17,191 nt of DNA from Candidatus Aminicenantota bacterium (GTDB lineage: Bacteria > Acidobacteriota > Aminicenantia > Aminicenantales > Saccharicenantaceae), in NCBI GenBank assembly GCA_026393955.1, contig JAPKZE010000359.1:1-17191 (forward strand). The letters run 5' to 3'. How positions within the stretch are numbered: position 1 is the first letter of the stretch; every line of letters starts with the position of its first letter. Below, piece by piece: positions 1 through 8,871 of this stretch. The notes beneath the pieces were generated by a model. The model saw only the letters and a list, made by a program, of their open reading frames with translations. It did not search any database and had not been told where the DNA came from. A program made the translations under genes and the position numbers.

Positions 1-108
1 CGTCGTCTGGGACCCCGGCCTCATCGTCTGCGGTCCCAGGAGAAGGCCGAAGCCGGCCGCGGCCAGCGTGCCCCAGATGATCCTGCCCGTCTTGGTCATC
101 TTGACCAT
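1..108 (-). CDS. Partial secreted or membrane protein, N-terminus only
   Basis: The reading frame starts with ATG at 108-106 and runs off the left edge of the window after 36 codons with no stop. The N-terminus reads MVKMTKTGRIIWGTLAAAGF and continues with GLLLGPQ: a lysine/arginine-rich start followed by a hydrophobic stretch, which looks like a signal peptide or membrane anchor. A second in-frame ATG lies at 99-97 and could be the true start. The gene is divergent from the secretion operon that begins at 370. Too little is present to name a family. The call that a gene exists rests on the open frame reaching the edge, the signal-like composition and the divergent promoter-like sequence upstream. 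Confidence 0.6.
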   Translation of the reverse strand, partial: MVKMTKTGRIIWGTLAAAGFGLLLGPQTMRPGSQTT

Positions 109-135
109 TGTTGTTCTTATCAGGGACTTTGTCAA
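107..135 (-). promoter_or_regulatory. Candidate divergent promoter, ambiguous
   Basis: On the minus strand a perfect TTGACA (135-130) is followed after 17 bp by AACAAT (112-107), which matches TATAAT at four of six positions. The -10 would overlap the first ATG (108-106). If the promoter is real, transcription would start near the second ATG at 99 and give a leaderless or near-leaderless message. The hexamer and spacing are good but the position is awkward, so a chance match is possible. Confidence 0.3.
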
Positions 136-144
136 TAACGGCGT

Positions 145-290
145 CGGTCCCTCGAAGCATAGGCCGGTCCCTCGCCACTCGGGACTGCCCCGGACTGGAG
201 GCTGGCGCTTCAGGCAAGCGGGGGCTGTCCCTGGCAGCTCGGAGCCGCCCCGGACAGGAGGCCGGCGCTGCCCGCAGGCGCGAGCCGCCC
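145..290. repeat. Short direct repeats and 60-bp-period imperfect duplication between divergent genes
   Basis: The 10-mer CGGTCCCTCG occurs at 145-154 and again at 165-174, exactly 20 bp apart. GTCCCT recurs at 227-232, and its inverse AGGGAC lies at 122-127. In addition 181-230 and 241-290 align at a 60-bp offset with about 37 of 50 bases identical, most clearly around GCCCCGGAC and GGAGGC. No convincing reading frame covers the region. The repeats could be operator sites for a regulator acting on one or both divergent genes, or simply the remnant of a local duplication. Confidence 0.5.
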
Positions 291-307
291 CCGTCCGGGG
301 GATCGGA

Positions 308-336
308 TTGACAATAATTGTGCCCTGGAATAGATT
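308..336 (+). promoter_or_regulatory. Sigma70-like promoter of the secretion/pilus operon
   Basis: A perfect -35 box TTGACA (308-313) is separated by exactly 17 bp from TAGATT (331-336), which matches the TATAAT consensus at four of six positions. The box sits in a locally AT-rich pocket (308-362) inside otherwise GC-rich DNA. Transcription would begin near 343, giving a leader of about 27 bases before the ATG at 370. No other promoter-like sequence was seen in the seven overlapping or closely spaced genes that follow, so this probably drives the whole operon. Confidence 0.6.
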
Positions 337-369
337 AAGACCGACTAAATATTACGGAATTTTGCCAAG

Positions 370-1578
370 ATGCCGTACTATCTCTGCCGGATAGCCGGCG
401 AGGACGGACGGATCGAAACCCGCTCTGTTCTCGCCACGACGGCCCAGGAGTGCCGCAAAACGTTCGAAGGCGAGGGCCTCCTCATTCTCTCCGTCCATCG
501 CGATTGGAACAGGCTGGGCAACCTGGGCTTCCGGCTGGGGCGGAAGATCAAGGAGAGGGATATCATCCTGTTCAACCAGGAGCTCGTCGCCATGATCAAG
601 GCGGGCTACCCCATCCTCAAGGGCCTCGAGTCCATCACCGCCCGGATCAAGAACGTCTATCTGAGGGAGATCCTGATCGACGTCTCCGGGGAGGTCAAGA
701 AGGGCCGGGCCCTGTCGGAGGCCTTCCAGCCCTACGAGAAGCTGTTCTCCCCGGTCTACACGGCCAGCCTGATGGCCGGGGAGAAGGGCGGCAACCTGCC
801 GGCCTCGATCGGGCGCTATATCCAGTACGCCAAGATGGTCACCCAGACCCGGGCCCGGATCAAATCGGCCATGACTTATCCGACCGTCCTCATCGTCTTC
901 TCTCTCCTGCTCATGGGCATCCTGATGAACTTCGTCATCCCCCAGTTCAGCGATTTCTACAAGAGCTTCGAGGCCGAGATGCCGGCGGTCACCCGCTTCG
1001 TCATGGCCCTGGCCACGGGCTTGAGCTCGCGCTGGTACGTCATGGCGGCGCTCGCGGTCGCGGCCGTCTTGGCGGTCGTCCGGTTGCGGCGCCGGCCGGA
1101 TTTCCGCTACCAGCTCGACCGGCTCAAGCTCCGCGTGCCCTTCGGCCGGACGATCTGGCAAGAGTCGGGGATCAGCCTGTTCAGCCGGACCCTCGGCCTC
1201 CTGCTCGAGGCCGGCATCCCGCTGCTCGCGGCGATCGGCATCGCCATCAAGTCCGTGCCCAACGAATGGATCATCCGGCACATGCAGGACGTCCCCGAGC
1301 GCATCAAGAACGGCGAAGGGCTGTCCGACGCCCTGGGCCAGTCCGGGACGTTCCCCCCGCTGGCGCTGGACATGGTCCGCATCGGCGAGAGCGCGGCCAA
1401 CCTGCAGGGCATGCTCGGCGACATGGCCGATTTCTACGACGACCGGGTTCGTGGTAAAATCGAGACGCTGGTGACGCTGGTCGAGCCGGTCGTCATCATC
1501 CTGATGGGACTCGCGGTGGCGGCGATGCTGCTGGCGGTCTACATCCCGATCTTCAATATCATCCGGATCGCCCGGTGA
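370..1578 (+). CDS. Type II secretion / type IV pilus inner-membrane platform protein (GspF/PilC)
   Basis: This polytopic inner-membrane protein would form the platform that couples the assembly ATPase to (pseudo)pilin extrusion. At 402 residues it has the normal family length. Two T2SSF repeats are visible at about 65-188 and 269-391, each with the family pattern of a helical bundle ending in a glycine-rich AGEKGG or IGESAANL turn. Membrane segments lie at about 170-192, 222-240 and 371-394, the usual three-segment layout. The ATG at 370 is the first good start after the promoter; its Shine-Dalgarno sequence is weak. It is the first gene of the operon and is followed after 21 bp by the ATPase gene. 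Whether it serves a pilus or a secretion system cannot be decided from this protein alone. Confidence 0.93.
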   Translation: MPYYLCRIAGEDGRIETRSVLATTAQECRKTFEGEGLLILSVHRDWNRLGNLGFRLGRKIKERDIILFNQELVAMIKAGYPILKGLESITARIKNVYLREILIDVSGEVKKGRALSEAFQPYEKLFSPVYTASLMAGEKGGNLPASIGRYIQYAKMVTQTRARIKSAMTYPTVLIVFSLLLMGILMNFVIPQFSDFYKSFEAEMPAVTRFVMALATGLSSRWYVMAALAVAAVLAVVRLRRRPDFRYQLDRLKLRVPFGRTIWQESGISLFSRTLGLLLEAGIPLLAAIGIAIKSVPNEWIIRHMQDVPERIKNGEGLSDALGQSGTFPPLALDMVRIGESAANLQGMLGDMADFYDDRVRGKIETLVTLVEPVVIILMGLAVAAMLLAVYIPIFNIIRIAR

Positions 1579-1599
1579 GCGGGCGGAAAGGCGCGGCGC

Positions 1600-3198
<1,599 letters not shown>

Positions 3199-3202
3199 GC
3201 GC

Positions 3203-4132
3203 GTGACGATCTCGAACCGGCTCCAGACCCATTTCACCGAGCGTCTTCTGCCCGATGCCGTGTTCCAGATCGCCCCCACCTACCTCAGCGGCATCCGCGT
3301 CAGCCGGAACGACGGCTCGGTCAAGGGCGGCTTCGTCCAGCCCTTCCGGGAGCGGCCGGTGACGCCCTCGTTCGACCGGCCCAACGTGATCGGCCCGGCC
3401 GCCCTCGAAGAAGCCATCGACCAGGGGAAGAGGAACCTGCGCCTGACGTCCGGATCGGCCGCCTTGCTCATCCCGGAGCCCTCCGTGCGCGTTTTTGTCA
3501 TGAGCGTCGATTCCTTCCCCGGCTCCGGCCAGGAACGGGAGGCCTTCATCCGCTGGCGCATCGGCAAGCAGATGCCGCTCATCCCCGAGGACGCCCGGAT
3601 CGATTACGCCGTGACCCCCGGGCGCGGCGCCCGCAAGATCGTCGTGGCCATGGCCCGCCAGGTGGTCATCTGGGAGTACGAGGCCCTGTTCGAGAAGGCC
3701 GGACTGAAGCCGGTCCTGGTGACGGCCCCGTCCCTGGCCCTGGTCAACCTGGTCCCGCCGGACGGCCGGAAGAACGGGGTCCTCATCAACATCGAGGACG
3801 AGACGCTGACGGTCCTCGCCCTGGCCGGTCCCGGCTGGTCCCTCTACCGGCTGAAGGACATCGGCGCCCCCGGCGCCGCCGCGGGCGAGCGCGAGGAGAA
3901 CATCGTCCGCGAGGCCGAGAACACGATCCGCTTCCTGGAGGACCGGGACAGGACGAGGGTCGAACGGCTGTGGCTCCGTTGCGCCGCAGCCGTGGAACAG
4001 CCGGAGATCAGGGCCCGGCTCGGGGAACGGATCGCCCAGCCCATCGAGCCCGTCGACTATCACGCTCCCGAGGTCTGGACGGATGCCCACAAGGCCATCC
4101 TCGCCCCTCTCATCGGACAGATCCTAGGATGA
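3203..4132 (+). CDS. PilM-like actin-fold cytoplasmic assembly protein
   Basis: The 309-residue soluble protein lacks membrane segments and is placed where pilM/gspL-cyto genes occur, directly before pilN and pilO. Features consistent with the PilM/GspL actin-like fold are the FIRWRIGKQMPL stretch near 115-126, the alternating beta/alpha pattern, and the KNGVLINIEDETLTVLAL segment (about 190-207) that resembles the second phosphate-binding lobe. In known systems PilM binds the cytoplasmic N-terminus of PilN and links the ATPase to the PilNO alignment complex. It starts with GTG 4 bp after the ATPase stop and ends in an ATGA overlap with pilN. Sequence divergence from classical PilM is large, so the call rests partly on context. 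Confidence 0.78.
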   Translation: MTISNRLQTHFTERLLPDAVFQIAPTYLSGIRVSRNDGSVKGGFVQPFRERPVTPSFDRPNVIGPAALEEAIDQGKRNLRLTSGSAALLIPEPSVRVFVMSVDSFPGSGQEREAFIRWRIGKQMPLIPEDARIDYAVTPGRGARKIVVAMARQVVIWEYEALFEKAGLKPVLVTAPSLALVNLVPPDGRKNGVLINIEDETLTVLALAGPGWSLYRLKDIGAPGAAAGEREENIVREAENTIRFLEDRDRTRVERLWLRCAAAVEQPEIRARLGERIAQPIEPVDYHAPEVWTDAHKAILAPLIGQILG

Positions 4133-4692
4133 ACGAAGCCGCGCTCAACCTGAATTTGGCCACGCGGCCGCTCCGCAACCGGCGGCTGTACGCGGCCGCG
4201 GTCCGCATCCTGGGCGCCCTGATCGTCGTCCTGGCCGGACTGTCCGTCTTCGCCGTACTGAAATACGGCGGGGAGACGGCCCGGCTCAAGTCGGACATCG
4301 CCGCGACCAACAAGGTCCAGGTCGAGGCCTCCCGCGAGGAGACGCGCCTCAAGGCCGACATCACCCGCGAGGAAAAGCTCAGCCGGGCCCGGGTGGACCT
4401 GGTCAACGGCATCATTCAGCGGAAGATGTTCTCCTGGACCGGGTTCCTCACCGAGCTGGAGAAGTCGCTCCCGGGCCCGAGCTACATCATGGCCCTCACT
4501 CCGAGCTTCATGTCGGACGGGAAGGTCGCCGTGCAAATGCGGGTGATGTCGCGCAGCCTGGACGATCTGCTGGCCTTCATCACCGCCCTGACCGCCCACG
4601 GCTTCAAGGACCCCAAGGTCGGCGGCGAACAGCGGAGCGAGGACGGCCGCCTTATCTCGGAGATCTCAGCGACCTATGAACGCCCTCTTTGA
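4129..4692 (+). CDS. PilN-like bitopic alignment-complex protein
   Basis: The start is ATG at 4129, overlapping the pilM-like stop as ATGA. An open frame extends further upstream but that part is only the shadow of the previous gene. The 187-residue protein has a short cytoplasmic N-terminus with NLNLATRPLRNRR, the PilN signature region that PilM binds in known systems. One membrane helix follows (about 22-44), then a periplasmic coiled coil (about 48-90) and a ferredoxin-like C-terminal domain. This is the standard PilN/GspL-C layout. Its 3' end overlaps the next gene by 17 bp, suggesting coupled translation of the PilN/PilO partners. Confidence 0.85.
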   Translation: MNEAALNLNLATRPLRNRRLYAAAVRILGALIVVLAGLSVFAVLKYGGETARLKSDIAATNKVQVEASREETRLKADITREEKLSRARVDLVNGIIQRKMFSWTGFLTELEKSLPGPSYIMALTPSFMSDGKVAVQMRVMSRSLDDLLAFITALTAHGFKDPKVGGEQRSEDGRLISEISATYERPL

Positions 4693-5239
4693 CCTGCTCA
4701 ACGACCGGGAGCGCCGGACGCTCGTCCGGATCGGTCTGGCCGCGCTCATCCTCCTGGTCGCTTTCTTGGTCCTCTTCGTCCGGCTTCGCGGCGGGCTGGA
4801 GAAAGAGCGGACGGCCTCGTTCCGCGTCCACGAGACCATGCAAAAGACCGTCCAGGCCCGTGACCAGGCCCGGGCCGACTGGCGCCTCTGGGAGGACGCC
4901 GGCCGGGACCTGGCCGAGCTCCGGGCCAGCTATTTCTACGAGGAAGGGTCCGCAGTCCAGGTCCTGCTGCGTCAGGACCTTCAGAGGATCTTCGCTCTGG
5001 CCGGGACGACCATCACCGACCTCGACTACGGCTACTCCGAGCTGGAGAAGGAACAGGTCCGCAAGACGCTCGTCACGTTCACCTTTACGGGCACCTACGC
5101 GGGGCTGAAGAAGCTCCTGGCCGCCATCGAGGCCTTCCCCAAGTTCCTGGTCATCGAGAAGGTCGAATTCCCGAGGACGAGTTCGGGCGGCGAGCGCCTG
5201 AGCGCCAAGCTGACACTGGCGGGGTACTATGGCATCTAG
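4676..5239 (+). CDS. PilO-like bitopic alignment-complex protein
   Basis: This 187-residue protein has a cytoplasmic stub, one membrane helix (about 18-38, LVRIGLAALILLVAFLVLFVRL), a charged coiled coil (about 40-85) and a periplasmic domain. It matches the PilO/GspM plan and normally forms a heterodimer with PilN. The periplasmic part has the expected pattern ending in VEFPRTSSGGERLSAKLTLAG. It starts inside the last codons of pilN and overlaps the next gene by 11 bp. Sequence conservation in this family is low, so the assignment leans on topology, length and the fixed gene order. Confidence 0.82.
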   Translation: MNALFDLLNDRERRTLVRIGLAALILLVAFLVLFVRLRGGLEKERTASFRVHETMQKTVQARDQARADWRLWEDAGRDLAELRASYFYEEGSAVQVLLRQDLQRIFALAGTTITDLDYGYSELEKEQVRKTLVTFTFTGTYAGLKKLLAAIEAFPKFLVIEKVEFPRTSSGGERLSAKLTLAGYYGI

Positions 5240-5699
5240 AAAGATCCGCATGGCGGCGGTGCTCATCGCCCTGGGTTCGGTCGCGGTCCTCATCGCGGGC
5301 CAGAGCGGCGAAGCCCCGAAGCCTCTTGTCCGCAAGGACCTGCTCGTCTTCGGCAAGGGCGAGATCGCCCCGCCCGTCCGCGACATCTTCCGGCCCCGCT
5401 CGACCGCGGCCCCGGCGCCCGTCCGGCGGACGGCCGGACCCACGGCCGATCCGGCCGCCGGGACGCCCGGTCCCGAAGCCGCTCCGTCCTTCAGCCTCAA
5501 CATCAGCTATATCGGCTCGATCAAGTCCGGCGGGCAGACGATCGCCCTCGTCCTCCGCGGCGGCCAGACGCTGTCGGTGAAGGAGGGCGACGAGATCGTC
5601 CCCGGCTACAAGGTCATCAGCCTGAGCGCCGAGTCCATCGTCGTCCAGGGACCCACCGGCGAGACCAGAACCTTTCCGAGACAAGGAGACCGGCCATGA
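5229..5699 (+). CDS. PilP/GspC-like periplasmic linker protein
   Basis: The 156-residue protein has an N-terminal hydrophobic segment (about 8-24) that acts as a signal peptide or anchor. A short VRDIFRP motif follows, typical of the PilP/GspC region upstream of the HR domain, then a proline/alanine-rich linker (about 58-83). The C-terminal small beta domain (LNISYIGSIKSGGQTIALV to the end) resembles the PilP/GspC homology region. In known systems this domain contacts the N0 domain of the secretin. There is no lipobox, unlike classical PilP, so membrane-anchored GspC is an equally good comparison. It overlaps the secretin gene as ATGA, consistent with tight co-expression of the two contacting proteins. 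Confidence 0.78.
   Translation: MASRKIRMAAVLIALGSVAVLIAGQSGEAPKPLVRKDLLVFGKGEIAPPVRDIFRPRSTAAPAPVRRTAGPTADPAAGTPGPEAAPSFSLNISYIGSIKSGGQTIALVLRGGQTLSVKEGDEIVPGYKVISLSAESIVVQGPTGETRTFPRQGDRP
5683..5689 (+). promoter_or_regulatory. Strong Shine-Dalgarno sequence for the secretin gene
   Basis: AAGGAGA lies six bases before the ATG at 5696. It is the clearest ribosome binding site in the operon; most of its genes rely on overlaps or weak sites. It fixes the secretin start and suggests the secretin, needed in 12-15 copies per channel, is translated independently of its neighbour. Confidence 0.7.
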
Positions 5700-7828
5700 A
5701 TAAGAACGCCCTGATCCTGATCTTGAGCATGGCCCTCGCCGCCGGAGCCTGCCAGACGCTCAGCCGGGACTACCACCAGGGCGTCACGGCCGAGATGAAC
5801 CAGAATTACGATGAGGCCGTCGTTCAGTACCAGAAGGCGGCCCTCGATCACCCCAATGAGTCCGTCTACCGCATGGCCCTCGTCCGGGCCAAGCTTTCGG
5901 CCAGTCTCTATTACCAGCAGAACGCCCGCACCCTCGTCTCCCAGAACAAGAAGAAGGAGGCCGAGGCGAGCTACCGGAAGGCCATCTCCTACGATCCCCA
6001 GAACCTGAAGGCGGCCCAGGAGCTCCAGGCCCTTCTCGCCCCTCCGGCCAAGCCCGTGAAGGCCGCCGAAAGGCTCGAGGGCCCGGTCCGGCTGAAGGGG
6101 GCCGGCGAGGCCCTCGACCTGAGCTTCCGCAACGAGGTCTCCCTGCGCTCGATCTTCCAGACCCTGGGCCGCGTCGGCGGCGTCAGCTTCCTCTACGACG
6201 ACACCTTCCGGGATACCAACTTGGCCATCGACCTGACGGGCAAGGACCTCCAGCAGGCCGTCAGTTTCCTCTGCGTCGCCAGCAAGAACTTCCCCCGCGT
6301 CATCGACGAGCGGACCGTCATCATCGTCCCCGACAACCCCCAGAAGCGGCTGCAGTACGAGCTCAACGCCATCAAGACCTTCTATCTGTCCAACCTCGAC
6401 GCCAGCGATGTCCAGATGCGTCTGACCCAGATGGTCAAGACGATGTACAAGGTCCCGTCCATTCAGGTCGACAAGAACCTCAACTCGGTCACCATCCGGG
6501 ACACGCCCCAGGTCGTGGCCCTGGCCGAGAAGCTCCTCCGCGCTTGGGACAAGGCCAAGGCCGAGGTCCTCATCGAGATCCAGATCATGATGGTCGACCG
6601 GACGCGGATGAAGAAGCTCGGCGTCGATCTCAGCTCCGGCATCCTGGGCATCCAGTTCAATCCCGGGACCGTGAACGAAGACGGCTACTTCCCGATCGGG
6701 GGGACCAACTTCGGCGACCTGGCCAACTACCAGATGACCGTGCCCTCGGCCGTGGCCCAGTTCCTGGCCGCCGATTCGGACACCAAGTTCGTCGCCCAGC
6801 CCAAGATCCGCGGCCTGTCCGGTGAGAAGATGGAGTACATCGTCGGCCAGAAGGTGCCCATCATCAACACCGCCTTCCAGGCCATCGCCGCGGGCGGCCT
6901 CAACACCCAGCCCGTCGTCAACTACACGTATCAGGACATCGGCATCACCATCAAGATGACCCCGAGGGTCCACTTGGAGCGCGAGGTGACCCTGGAGATC
7001 GAGCTGATCGTCTCCGCGATCGCGGGGGAGGGCATCCAGGGGATCCCCATCATCGGCAACCGGGAGGTCAAGAACACCGTCCGGCTCAAGGACGGCGAAA
7101 CGAACCTGCTGGCCGGGCTCCTCCGGGACGAGGAGCGCCGGTCCATGGGCGGCATCACCGGGATCAAGGATATCCCGATCCTCGGGAACCTGTTCGGCGC
7201 GACCCAGAAGACGATCGAGCAGAGCGACATCGTCCTGACCATCACCCCCCACATCATCCGGGAGATCGATATCACGGATGACGACATCAAGCCCCTCTGG
7301 GTCGATCCCGACAACCTCTCCGGCGTGACCGGCGGGGGAGCGGGCGCCGCCGCCGCGGCCGGCGTCCGGGAAGAGGCGGCCCAAGCCGGGGACCAGCCCG
7401 CCGAGCCTGAGAACTCCGGGGCGAGCGGCGTCTATCTCTCGCCGGCCAGCTTCGAGGCGCCCCGCGGACGCGAGTTCCGGATGAACGTCGAGCTCGCCAG
7501 CGAGCAGGAGATCGGCAACGTGTCCCTCGTCCTGACCTTCGACCCGCGCATCCTCAAGCTCAAGGACGTCCTCGAGGGGGGCGGCCTGCGCCAGCTCGGC
7601 GAGAACGTGCCTTTCCTCAAGAGCATCAGCGGCGGGACGTGCACCATCGGCTTCTCCAGTCCGGCCAGCGGCCGCGGCTTCAAGGGCCGGGGCGTCCTGG
7701 CCGTGCTCGTCTTCGAGTCCGTCGGCCCGGGCCAGGCGTCCCTGGGCTTCACCAGCGCGACGGCCGGCAGCCCGATGGGCCGGGCCATCGTCCTGGAGAC
7801 GGGCGAGGCGACCGTCAACATCCGCTAA
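5696..7828 (+). CDS. Outer-membrane secretin (GspD/PilQ) with N-terminal TPR region and C-terminal cohesin-like domain
   Basis: The 710-residue protein forms the outer-membrane channel. In order it shows: a hydrophobic signal sequence with a possible lipidation Cys19 (AAGAC, an imperfect lipobox); a TPR-like helical region (about 25-115) with two repeats visible as NYDEAVVQYQKAALDHP and KKEAEASYRKAISYDP; an STN/N0 domain (about 138-212); a secretin N1-type domain (about 222-283); the secretin core (about 288-525) with the conserved GITGIKDIPILGNLFGA; an Ala/Gly/Pro-rich linker (about 540-578); and a C-terminal beta-sandwich (579-710) beginning VYLSPASFEAPRGREFRMNV. That last pattern is typical of cohesin-like domains. 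The gene is last in the operon and has its own strong ribosome binding site. TPR and cohesin additions replace a separate pilotin gene, which is not seen. Loss of the cohesin-like domain would not remove the channel signature. Confidence 0.94.
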   Translation: MNKNALILILSMALAAGACQTLSRDYHQGVTAEMNQNYDEAVVQYQKAALDHPNESVYRMALVRAKLSASLYYQQNARTLVSQNKKKEAEASYRKAISYDPQNLKAAQELQALLAPPAKPVKAAERLEGPVRLKGAGEALDLSFRNEVSLRSIFQTLGRVGGVSFLYDDTFRDTNLAIDLTGKDLQQAVSFLCVASKNFPRVIDERTVIIVPDNPQKRLQYELNAIKTFYLSNLDASDVQMRLTQMVKTMYKVPSIQVDKNLNSVTIRDTPQVVALAEKLLRAWDKAKAEVLIEIQIMMVDRTRMKKLGVDLSSGILGIQFNPGTVNEDGYFPIGGTNFGDLANYQMTVPSAVAQFLAADSDTKFVAQPKIRGLSGEKMEYIVGQKVPIINTAFQAIAAGGLNTQPVVNYTYQDIGITIKMTPRVHLEREVTLEIELIVSAIAGEGIQGIPIIGNREVKNTVRLKDGETNLLAGLLRDEERRSMGGITGIKDIPILGNLFGATQKTIEQSDIVLTITPHIIREIDITDDDIKPLWVDPDNLSGVTGGGAGAAAAAGVREEAAQAGDQPAEPENSGASGVYLSPASFEAPRGREFRMNVELASEQEIGNVSLVLTFDPRILKLKDVLEGGGLRQLGENVPFLKSISGGTCTIGFSSPASGRGFKGRGVLAVLVFESVGPGQASLGFTSATAGSPMGRAIVLETGEATVNIR

Positions 7829-8016
7829 CCTGGACTATTCATGAAAGCGCCTCGTTTCTTCATCACACAAGAAAGCCCAAGACCGGCGCTTTCACCCTTC
7901 GGGCAAGCCGATCCGGCCGCATCTGCTTCGTTGCAAAGGGCTCGCAGTACTCCGAGTACAGCTTCGCCCTTTGACGCCTTGCACCTGCAGCCGTCTCGAC
8001 TCGTGAATAATCCAGG
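7829..8016. mobile_element. MITE-like palindromic intergenic element with terminal inverted repeats
   Basis: The element starts at the first base after the secretin stop and ends 9 bp before the next ATG. Its ends, CCTGGACTATTCATGA (7829-7844) and TCGTGAATAATCCAGG (8001-8016), are inverted repeats matching at 14 of 16 bases. Inside are further inverted repeats: TGAAAGCGCC (7842-7851) with GGCGCTTTCA (7885-7894), enclosing TTTCTT/AAGAAA (7855-7860/7869-7874), and CAAAGGGC (7934-7941) with GCCCTTTG (7966-7973), enclosing the near-palindrome GTACTCCGAGTAC (7947-7959). There is no transposase frame and no clear target duplication at the edges. This is the look of a non-autonomous insertion-sequence derivative. 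It separates the secretion operon from the next genes and may end or buffer transcription between them. Confidence 0.6.
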
Positions 8017-8025
8017 GTAGGCCCA

Positions 8026-8559
8026 ATGGTCCTCGTTCTCACCGGGCCCGTTCACGGGGGCAAGACGACCTTTCTCGAGAGCGCGGTCCCTGTCTGGACG
8101 GGCCGCGGCCTGGACTGCGCCGGCTTCCTCAGTCCGGCCGTGGCCGGCGCGGCCGGGACGCAGGGCTACGACCTCCTCGAGATCGGGACGGACCGCCGCC
8201 GGCCCTACCTCCGCCGGCAGGGGCCGCCCGGAGCGGAGCGGACCGGGCCTTTTTTCTTCGTCCCGGACGCGCTCGAGCGGGCCCGTTCGATCATCCGCGA
8301 GTCCGGGCCGGCCGGACTCCTCGTCGTCGACGAGGTCGGCCCCCTCGAGCTCGCCGGAGGCGGCCTCTGGCCGGCCCTCCGGGACGCGCTCAAGCGGCAG
8401 GACCGGACCTTCCTCCTCGTCGCCCGCGAGGACATCCTCGCCGGCCTCGCCGCCGCCCTCGCGCCGCTCGTCCCCGTCGTCTTCGATGTCCGCGACGCCG
8501 AGGACCGGAAGCTGCTCGACGAACGTCTCCCCACCGGGACCGGATCCGATGATCATTAA
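8026..8559 (+). CDS. P-loop NTPase of the THEP1 / NTPase_1 type
   Basis: The 177-residue protein has a Walker A motif GPVHGGKTT at residues 7-15 and a Walker B region LLVVDEVGPLEL at 98-109; the DEvGplEl form is characteristic of the THEP1-like nucleoside-triphosphatase family (NTPase_1). The GFLSP and GYDLLEI segments after the P-loop also fit. Family members hydrolyse nucleoside triphosphates in vitro but their physiological role is unclear; some related P-loop proteins occur near molybdenum genes. It starts at ATG 8026 behind AGGGTAGG (8014-8020), part of which is contributed by the end of the upstream palindromic element. It overlaps the moaD-like gene by 11 bp, so a link to molybdenum/tungsten cofactor metabolism is inferred from context only. 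Confidence 0.8.
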   Translation: MVLVLTGPVHGGKTTFLESAVPVWTGRGLDCAGFLSPAVAGAAGTQGYDLLEIGTDRRRPYLRRQGPPGAERTGPFFFVPDALERARSIIRESGPAGLLVVDEVGPLELAGGGLWPALRDALKRQDRTFLLVAREDILAGLAAALAPLVPVVFDVRDAEDRKLLDERLPTGTGSDDH

Positions 8560-8824
8560 GGCCAGGTTCTTCGCCTATTTCCGCGATCTGTTCGGGGGTC
8601 GCGAGCGGGCCGTCGCCGTGGCCCCGGCGGCTACGGTCGGTGAGGCCCTGGCCGTTCTCTGCGATACGCCCGCCCGCCGCGCCGAGATCTTCGCCGGCGC
8701 CGGGCTCAAGCCCCATCTCGTCGTCATGCTCAACGGAGTCCCCGTCCAGTCTTTAAAAGGAATGGCGACGCCGCTCGCCGCCGGCGACACGTTGGCGATC
8801 TTCCCTATAATGGGCGGAGGCTAG
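8549..8824 (+). CDS. MoaD/ThiS-family ubiquitin-like sulfur carrier
   Basis: The 91-residue beta-grasp protein ends in MGGG, providing the C-terminal di-glycine that is adenylated and thiocarboxylated in MoaD/ThiS proteins. The N-terminus MIIKARFFAYFRDLFGG and the late LAAGDTLAIFPIMGGG are typical of MoaD (family usual: LxxGDevaifPPvsGG). It would donate sulfur for the dithiolene of molybdopterin/tungstopterin. The start at ATG 8549 overlaps the NTPase gene by 11 bp; an upstream in-frame extension is only shadow. Its position 0.3 kb before an aldehyde ferredoxin oxidoreductase, a tungstopterin enzyme, supports a role in cofactor supply. MoaE, MoaA and other pathway enzymes are not in the window. 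The three terminal glycines instead of two are slightly unusual. Confidence 0.88.
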   Translation: MIIKARFFAYFRDLFGGRERAVAVAPAATVGEALAVLCDTPARRAEIFAGAGLKPHLVVMLNGVPVQSLKGMATPLAAGDTLAIFPIMGGG

Positions 8825-8871
8825 TTTGCCTCGCTCGAAATGCCTGCTGGCTGCCATGCCGGAGGGGACGA

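Noticed and set aside
68..394. Plus-strand open frame in the divergent intergenic region
   Set aside because: Its start lies antisense to the signal-peptide-coding start of the left-hand gene, it runs through the repeats and promoter, and it ends inside the platform gene. It has no ribosome site and an arginine/proline-rich product.
3970..4128. Upstream extension of the pilN reading frame
   Set aside because: It overlaps the pilM-like gene out of frame. The family-typical N-terminus begins at ATG 4129, which also makes an ATGA overlap.
5606..7384. 592-codon minus-strand open frame opposite the secretin gene
   Set aside because: Same mirror composition (Asp/Leu/Gly/Val-rich) with no domain. 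The plus-strand secretin is certain.
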